Positions 1 to 3,966 of a stretch of 5,539 nt of DNA are shown here, in pieces. Numbering within the stretch: the stretch's first letter is position 1; each line of letters begins with the position of its first letter. Source of the DNA: CAZKCI01 sp964551475 (GTDB lineage Bacteria; Auribacterota; Erginobacteria; Erginobacterales; CAZKCI01); contig CAZKCI010000072.1 of NCBI GenBank assembly GCA_964551475.1, positions 1 through 5,539 on the forward strand, written 5' to 3'. A program made the position numbers and the translations under genes. The notes beneath the pieces were generated by a model, which did not search any database, was not told where the DNA came from, and worked only from the letters and a program-made list of their open reading frames with translations.

Positions 1-1
1 G

Positions 2-2335
2 GGGATCGGATGGTGGCTGCTCTGGAGCGCCGCGGAGGTCGCCGGGTTCGCCTTCATGCTTCTGCGGGAAGTCCCCGCCATTCACCGCCTGGCCATCATC
101 GGCCAAAACTCCCTGATCGTATCGGGAGTGCTGTTTCTGTATGTCGGGATCATGCGGTTCTTCGAAAAGAAGGAGAATCGGGCGATTCTTATTTCAATAT
201 TCGCCGCTTTTATGGCGTCGCTTGTGTATTTTCTCTACGCGCACGACGATATCCAGGTGCGGAGCGTGATCATCGCCGCCACCCTGGCGGTCATATCCTT
301 CATATCCGCGCGGGCGACCCTGCTCGACCGGCCCCGCTGCCTCGCCTCGTCCGCGAATTTTCTCTCGGCGGTATTTCTCGTCCACGGCGGGTATTTCGCC
401 TACCGCGCCTTGATGCAGGCCGCGGGCGACTCCGCTCCCATGTTCGCTCCCACGCCCTTGAACATCGCCGCCTATCTGGACGCGCTCATCGTCGGAATTC
501 TTTTCGTCATATGCCTCATCGTCATGGTCAACCAGCGGTTGAACGCGGACATGGCCGAAGCCAAAGAGCGCTTTGAGCTGATTTTCAACGCCAGCCCCGA
601 TGGCGTTCTTATAACCGGCCTGAACGACGGCGTGATCGTGGATATCAACCGGGGGCTGACCGACCTGACGGGCTTCACCCGCGACGATTCGATCGGAAAA
701 TCATCCTTGGATATCGATCTCTGGGAAAATCCCGGCGATCGAATAAAATTAGTCGATGAACTCCGCGAAAAGGGAATTTGCGATAACTTTGAAGCCAACT
801 TCCGGCGAAAAGACGGCAGCCGGCTTACCGGTTTGACGTCCACTAAAATCATTAATCTGCGCGACCGGCCGCATATTCTCAGTGTCACTCGCGACATCAC
901 CGCGCGCCAACGAGCGGCCGAAGCGTTGGCCAAGCAGGAGAAGCTCTACCGCACCCTGTTCGAGCTTGCGCCCAGCGGGATCCTGCTGGAGGACGCGGAG
1001 GGGAGGATCGTCGACGTCAATTCCACCGTCTGCCGGAATCTGGGCTACACTCGGGATGAGCTCGTCCGCATGACCATTGCTGATCTCGCCCCTCACGAGG
1101 GCCGCGGCGGAGTGAAAGGGCATATGGCCCGGATCCTCGCCGGAGAAACACTTCATCACGCGGTGAAGAACATCCGCAAGGACGGCGCCGTGAGCTTCAT
1201 GGAGCTCTACGAGACGCGGTTCCCCCTTCCGGACGGAACCGACGGGATCCTCGTCCTCTCCAACGATATCACCGAGCGGATGAATATGGAGACCTCGCTC
1301 CGGGAATCGGAGGAGCAGTTCCGCGGTCTTTTCGAGCTTTCCCCGGTCGGGATTTTCCTCCTCGACCTGGAGGGGAATATCACCGCCGCCAACGACCGGG
1401 GGAGCGCGATCTACGGCTACGCCCGGGAGGAGATGCTCCGGAAGAACGTCCGGGAGATCGTCCCCAAGCGCCTGGCCGGGAATTATCCCCGCCTGGCGGA
1501 AAACGTCCGCCGCCGGAAAAGCTTCGTTTTCGAGTCGGAGGGCAGAAAAAAAGGAGGCCGGGCCTTTCCGGTCGAACTCACGGTCAGCCTCTTCCCTTGG
1601 AAAGGGAAAGAACTTCTCCAGATCCTGGTCCGGGACGTCAGCGAGAAGCGCCAGGCCGAGGAGGCGGAGCATTTCCGCAAGGTCTCCGAGGCCCTCCTCC
1701 GTTTTCAGGAAGAGGAGCGTAAAAAGATCGCCCGCGACCTCCACGATCATCTCGGCCAGGACCTGGCGGCGATCAAGATCGGCCTGGAGATGGGCAAAGC
1801 CCGGCTTCCGGCGGGGGAGGCGGCGGCGCGGAACGAGATCGAGGAGACCGTGCGCCTGGTGGACAAGACGATCGCCGACGTCCGCTCTCTCTCCTCCTCC
1901 CTCCGCCCGGCCAGCCTCGACGAACTCGGTCTCGTCCCCTGTCTCCGCCACGAGCTCGACTACCTCGCCTCCCGGGGCGGGCTCGCGATCGATCTCGACG
2001 CCGGCCGGCTCGGCGGAAGGCTTTCCCCGGAAAAGGAGATCATCGTGTACCGGATCGTTCAGGAGGCGATCACCAACATCCTGAAGCACGCCCGCGCCCA
2101 ACGGGTCAGGGTGAAGCTGTCGCGGAAAGAAGGCCTGGTTCGCCTCTCGATTTCGGACGACGGCCGCGGCTTCCACCCGGAAGACGGCAAGAGCCCTCCC
2201 GGCCTGGGCCTGCTGGGAATGCGGGAGCGGGTGACGCTGGCCGGGGGGAAGTTCGCCCTCGTCTCGCGTCCCGAACGGGGGACCCGGATCGTCGTCACCC
2301 TGCCCTCCGCTCCGGAAAAAGGGAGAAAAACATGA
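2..2335 (+). CDS. Membrane-bound PAS-PAS-PAS sensor histidine kinase (HisKA_3/NarL-partner class), 5' partial
   Basis: This kinase autophosphorylates on histidine and should pass the phosphate to the response regulator encoded immediately after it. The frame is open to the first base, and codons 2-55 encode a hydrophobic segment (GIGWWLLWSAAEVAGFAFML), so the real start lies upstream; the Met at 56 is internal. Numbering from that Met, five more hydrophobic helices lie at about 13-36, 42-61, 66-87, 96-120 and 136-158. Three PAS domains follow (about 168-287, 295-410, 420-535); the first two end in typical DIT and the third in DVSEKRQAEE. The HisKA_3 dimerisation box EERKKIARDLHDHLGQ carries the phospho-acceptor His563. 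The HATPase_c domain shows the N box (EAITN, Asn674), the G1 box DDGRGF (701-706) and the G2 box GLGLLGMRER (716-725). All catalytic motifs are intact. The signal is unknown: three PAS domains suggest cytoplasmic redox or ligand sensing plus a membrane input. The 5' third uses many more A/T-ending codons than the rest. Confidence 0.95.
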   Translation, partial: GIGWWLLWSAAEVAGFAFMLLREVPAIHRLAIIGQNSLIVSGVLFLYVGIMRFFEKKENRAILISIFAAFMASLVYFLYAHDDIQVRSVIIAATLAVISFISARATLLDRPRCLASSANFLSAVFLVHGGYFAYRALMQAAGDSAPMFAPTPLNIAAYLDALIVGILFVICLIVMVNQRLNADMAEAKERFELIFNASPDGVLITGLNDGVIVDINRGLTDLTGFTRDDSIGKSSLDIDLWENPGDRIKLVDELREKGICDNFEANFRRKDGSRLTGLTSTKIINLRDRPHILSVTRDITARQRAAEALAKQEKLYRTLFELAPSGILLEDAEGRIVDVNSTVCRNLGYTRDELVRMTIADLAPHEGRGGVKGHMARILAGETLHHAVKNIRKDGAVSFMELYETRFPLPDGTDGILVLSNDITERMNMETSLRESEEQFRGLFELSPVGIFLLDLEGNITAANDRGSAIYGYAREEMLRKNVREIVPKRLAGNYPRLAENVRRRKSFVFESEGRKKGGRAFPVELTVSLFPWKGKELLQILVRDVSEKRQAEEAEHFRKVSEALLRFQEEERKKIARDLHDHLGQDLAAIKIGLEMGKARLPAGEAAARNEIEETVRLVDKTIADVRSLSSSLRPASLDELGLVPCLRHELDYLASRGGLAIDLDAGRLGGRLSPEKEIIVYRIVQEAITNILKHARAQRVRVKLSRKEGLVRLSISDDGRGFHPEDGKSPPGLGLLGMRERVTLAGGKFALVSRPERGTRIVVTLPSAPEKGRKT
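2321..2325 (+). promoter_or_regulatory. Ribosome binding site of the response regulator, inside the kinase 3' end
   Basis: GGGAG lies 6 bases before the ATG at 2332, within the last codons of the kinase. The start codon shares the ATGA at 2332-2335 with the kinase stop, which favours translational coupling and a fixed kinase-to-regulator ratio. Confidence 0.75.
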
Positions 2336-2976
2336 AGATCCTGCTTGCCGATGATCATGCCGTCGTCCGCCGGGGATTGAAGACCATCCTGGAAACCGAC
2401 CTCCCCGGTTCCGTTGTCTCCGAGGCGGTGGACGGGATCCAGGCGGTGGACCTGGCGGTGCGGACGAAACCCGATCTGATCATCCTGGACATCGGGATGC
2501 CCGGGATCAGCGGTCTGGACGCCATCCCCCAGATCCTCCGGAAGACCCCTGCCGCCCGCATCCTCATTCTCTCGGTTTACAAGGGCAAGGATTTCGTCGA
2601 ACAGGCCTTCCAGTCCGGCGCCCGCGGATACCTCCTCAAGGAATGCGCGGTGCACGAGCTGGTACGGGCGGTCAAGGCGATCGTCTGCGGCAAAACCTAC
2701 ATCAGCGCCGCCCTCTCCCGCCTGGTCCCGAGCAAGAGCATCTCGGGGAAGAAAACGGTGGTGGAAGACCGCCTGGGGATGCTCTCCTTGCGCGAGAAGG
2801 AGGTGCTGGGGATGATCGCGGAGGGCTATCCCAACGCCGAGATCGGGGCCAAGCTCTTCATCAGCCCGGAGACGGTGAAGACCCACCGCCGGAACCTGAT
2901 GGCCAAGCTCGGCATCCACAATGTCTCCTCCCTGGTCCGCTTCGCCTTCGAGCACAAGCTCGCGCTGCGCCGCTGA
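2332..2976 (+). CDS. LuxR/NarL-family two-component response regulator
   Basis: This 214-residue DNA-binding regulator has the usual length and layout of the NarL/FixJ group: an N-terminal receiver domain (about 1-120) and a C-terminal LuxR-type helix-turn-helix (about 149-211). The receiver has the acidic pair Asp7/Asp8, the phospho-acceptor Asp53 in LIILDIGMPG, Ser81 at the switch Ser/Thr position (LILSVYKG) and Lys103 (GYLLKE), so it should be phosphorylatable. The output domain has LSLREKEVLGMIAEG and the recognition-helix region SPETVKTHRRNLMAKLGI, both typical of the family. It overlaps the upstream HisKA_3 kinase by 4 bases, the usual arrangement for a cognate pair; HisKA_3 kinases are known to pair with NarL-type regulators. 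Codons end mostly in G/C, like the 3' part of the kinase. Target genes cannot be read from the window. No convincing terminator follows. Confidence 0.96.
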   Translation: MKILLADDHAVVRRGLKTILETDLPGSVVSEAVDGIQAVDLAVRTKPDLIILDIGMPGISGLDAIPQILRKTPAARILILSVYKGKDFVEQAFQSGARGYLLKECAVHELVRAVKAIVCGKTYISAALSRLVPSKSISGKKTVVEDRLGMLSLREKEVLGMIAEGYPNAEIGAKLFISPETVKTHRRNLMAKLGIHNVSSLVRFAFEHKLALRR

Positions 2977-3102
2977 AAAGATTGCGGATTTTCGAAGGCC
3001 CGGAGCGGGAGCGACGGGCCGGAGATCCCGAGCGGAGTCGAGGGACGGATTGATGATCGCGGATTGTGGGAAAACAACCGCCGGCTCAGAATCACACTTC
3101 AT
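2977..3102. other. Intergenic spacer with hairpin and dispersed-repeat-like motifs
   Basis: No gene is supported here. Three things are visible. First, a 6-bp inverted repeat GGCCCG (2997-3002) / CGGGCC (3015-3020) with a 12-base loop starts about 20 bases after the regulator stop. It has no T tract, so it is at best a weak terminator or mRNA 3'-end structure. Second, TCCCGAGCGGAGTCGAGGGA (3026-3045) is a 20-mer whose ends pair (TCCC/GGGA) across tandem G-A mismatches. Third, GATTGCGGATT (2980-2990) recurs with one change as GATCGCGGATT (3055-3065), and GGATTG recurs at 3047 and 3061, 14 bases apart. Confidence 0.6.
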
Positions 3103-3193
3103 CCTCCACCCTCCACCCTCCATCCTCCACCCTCCACCCTCCACCCTCTATCCTCTACTATCTATCCTCTACCCTCTATCCTCCACCTTCGAT
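3103..3193. repeat. Degenerate 7-bp tandem repeat array (CCTCCAC / CCTCTAT units)
   Basis: Reading from 3103 in steps of seven gives CCTCCAC, CCTCCAC, CCTCCAT, CCTCCAC three times, CCTCTAT, CCTCTAC, TATCTAT, CCTCTAC, CCTCTAT, CCTCCAC, and a worn unit CTTCGAT ending at 3193. Variation is confined almost entirely to C/T exchange at positions 5 and 7. The preceding seven bases (3096-3102, ACTTCAT) look like another decayed unit. The + strand is almost pure pyrimidine plus A; the - strand reads GTGGAGG. Arrays of heptamers between genes are known from cyanobacteria (STRR repeats); kinship with those is not claimed. Confidence 0.93.
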
Positions 3194-3324
3194 ATACCCA
3201 GTTTGTGGTATTGTGTTTATCGCGAGGAGATATATATTAAGGACGTATGAACGTGCCCACTTCCCGTCCAGCTTGGTCAGGTCTTTATTAAGGCTGGGCG
3301 GCGGGTGGAAACAAGAATCCGCCT
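3194..3324 (+). promoter_or_regulatory. AT-rich leader with possible promoter upstream of the secreted-protein genes
   Basis: Base composition drops to AT-rich directly after the heptamer array. The best sigma-70-like match is TTGTGT (3211-3216), a 16-base gap, then TATATT (3233-3238), about 87 bases before the ATG at 3325. The leader ends in an inverted repeat, GGCGG (3300-3304) and CCGCC (3319-3323), which abuts the start codon; a purine-rich GGTGG (3304-3308) sits too far away (16 bases) to be an ideal ribosome binding site. No riboswitch family was recognised. The promoter call rests on a two-box match only. Confidence 0.3.
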
Positions 3325-3822
3325 ATGAATTCTATCAACGGAACTATCCGCTCTAATACTCCGGGATGGCTCATCCTTTCCCTGTTCGTTGCCTTGGTCT
3401 TTCCCAGTCTCTCTCCCGCCGCCACCGCCACGCTAGTCCCCGACGGCAACGGGTCGACTATCCAGTGGACGGCGACCGGCGCCTCCACCAACTGGGCCTG
3501 CGTCACCCGGAACGACGGCGACACCAGCATCGTCCAGACCAACGCCGAGGGCTACTATGATTGCTCTGGTTCTGGCCGCCAGTTATTTCCTGGCTGTGCA
3601 TCTTGGAGAGAGCCTCAGGTTGTCGATCCTGACCCGCAAGATCTTGAAAGCCTCAAAACGGTTATACGGCATCGCCGCCTTTCACTATTACGCTCTGGCG
3701 GACGGGATATCCTATATTTTGGAGCGGGTTCGAGCTGGAATCTGGTGTCCTGGAACAGCACCAATCCCCGATCGACAGTTGACACTTCCGGGCCTTTTTT
3801 AAAAAAACGGGGAAAGTCCTGA
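3325..3822 (+). CDS. Truncated or interrupted exported paralogue of the downstream modular protein (possible pseudogene)
   Basis: 165 codons. The N-terminus is a signal peptide: a hydrophobic core (LILSLFVALVF, about 16-26) and an Ala-Thr-Ala cleavage motif ending at residue 35. Residues 36-72 align with the gene starting at 3963 at about 23 of 37 positions, including TLxPxGxGSTxQWT and TNWxCVTxNDGDT, with the predicted cleavage site at the same residue number. After EGYYD (residue 79, base 3559) similarity stops. The rest (CSGSGRQLFPG onward) is low in G/C-ending codons, matches no family I know, and ends in basic residues just past an AT palindrome. Either a small insertion or rearrangement at about 3560 destroyed the original domain, or this is a short exported protein that has diverged. 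An ATG at 3325 is the natural start given the alignment, although its ribosome binding site is poor. The signal peptide and shared block are well supported; a functional product is doubtful. Confidence 0.6.
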   Translation: MNSINGTIRSNTPGWLILSLFVALVFPSLSPAATATLVPDGNGSTIQWTATGASTNWACVTRNDGDTSIVQTNAEGYYDCSGSGRQLFPGCASWREPQVVDPDPQDLESLKTVIRHRRLSLLRSGGRDILYFGAGSSWNLVSWNSTNPRSTVDTSGPFLKKRGKS

Positions 3823-3828
3823 CACTTT
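3777..3828. repeat. AT palindrome with flanking TGACACTT direct repeats
   Basis: AGTTGACACTT (3777-3787) and AGTCCTGACACTT (3815-3827) are near-direct repeats flanking a TTTTTTAAAAAAA core (3795-3807). CCCCG (3766-3770) and CGGGG (3808-3812) also face each other across it, and AAAGT/ACTTT (3813-3817/3824-3828) forms a small hairpin around the TGA at 3820. It resembles a small non-coding repetitive element more than ordinary coding sequence. It carries no transposase and has no clear target-site duplication. Confidence 0.45.
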
Positions 3829-3966
3829 GGTATTGTAACACTCCCTGATTCAGGTACACTTAAAGCACCCACAACCACCGGGTACTATTTAAAGCTGTCA
3901 AGTAATTATCCGGCCGCCGACTCAACCGGATGGGTATCCAACAAGATGTTCGGAATAGGGTCATGA
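3823..3966 (+). other. Open in-frame tail beyond the TGA, ending on the next start codon
   Basis: The frame of the 3325 gene continues for 47 sense codons after its TGA (3820-3822) and ends at a second TGA at 3964-3966. That stop overlaps the ATG of the next gene (3963-3965) as ATGA. The peptide (for example KAPTTTGYYLKLSSNYPAAD, then STGWVSNKMFGIGS) has a believable composition for an extracellular protein, but there is no start codon with a ribosome binding site and I recognise no family. It may be the 3' remnant of the ancestral first gene, a readthrough extension, or chance. GC is lower than in the flanking genes. Confidence 0.35.

Noticed and set aside
749..2176. Long minus-strand open frame (475 codons) opposite the kinase
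   Set aside because: The + strand frame has intact PAS, HisKA_3 and HATPase motifs; the antisense frame has no recognisable family and arises from high GC at third positions.
2997..3020. Rho-independent terminator after the response regulator
   Set aside because: The 6-bp stem has a 12-base loop and is followed by GGAGATC, not a T tract.
2059..3144. Minus-strand frame beginning in the heptamer array (361 codons)
   Set aside because: It starts with a repeat-derived MEGGGWR sequence and runs antisense through the response regulator and kinase end; no domain is visible.
3103..3193. CRISPR array
   Set aside because: The units are contiguous 7-mers with no spacers.
3194..3324. c-di-GMP or other riboswitch in the leader
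   Set aside because: I looked for conserved cores such as the GEMM pattern and found none; only a two-box promoter match and one short hairpin are visible.
3557..3802. 81-codon frame starting ATG at 3557 with GAGGG a few bases upstream
   Set aside because: The ribosome-binding-like sequence lies within the shared domain-coding region of the first exported gene, and the product matches nothing known. Part of it is better explained as a displaced piece of the broken domain.
3820..3822. Selenocysteine or programmed readthrough at the TGA
   Set aside because: No SECIS-like stem-loop of the expected kind or selenoprotein context is apparent, and degradation of a duplicated gene is simpler.
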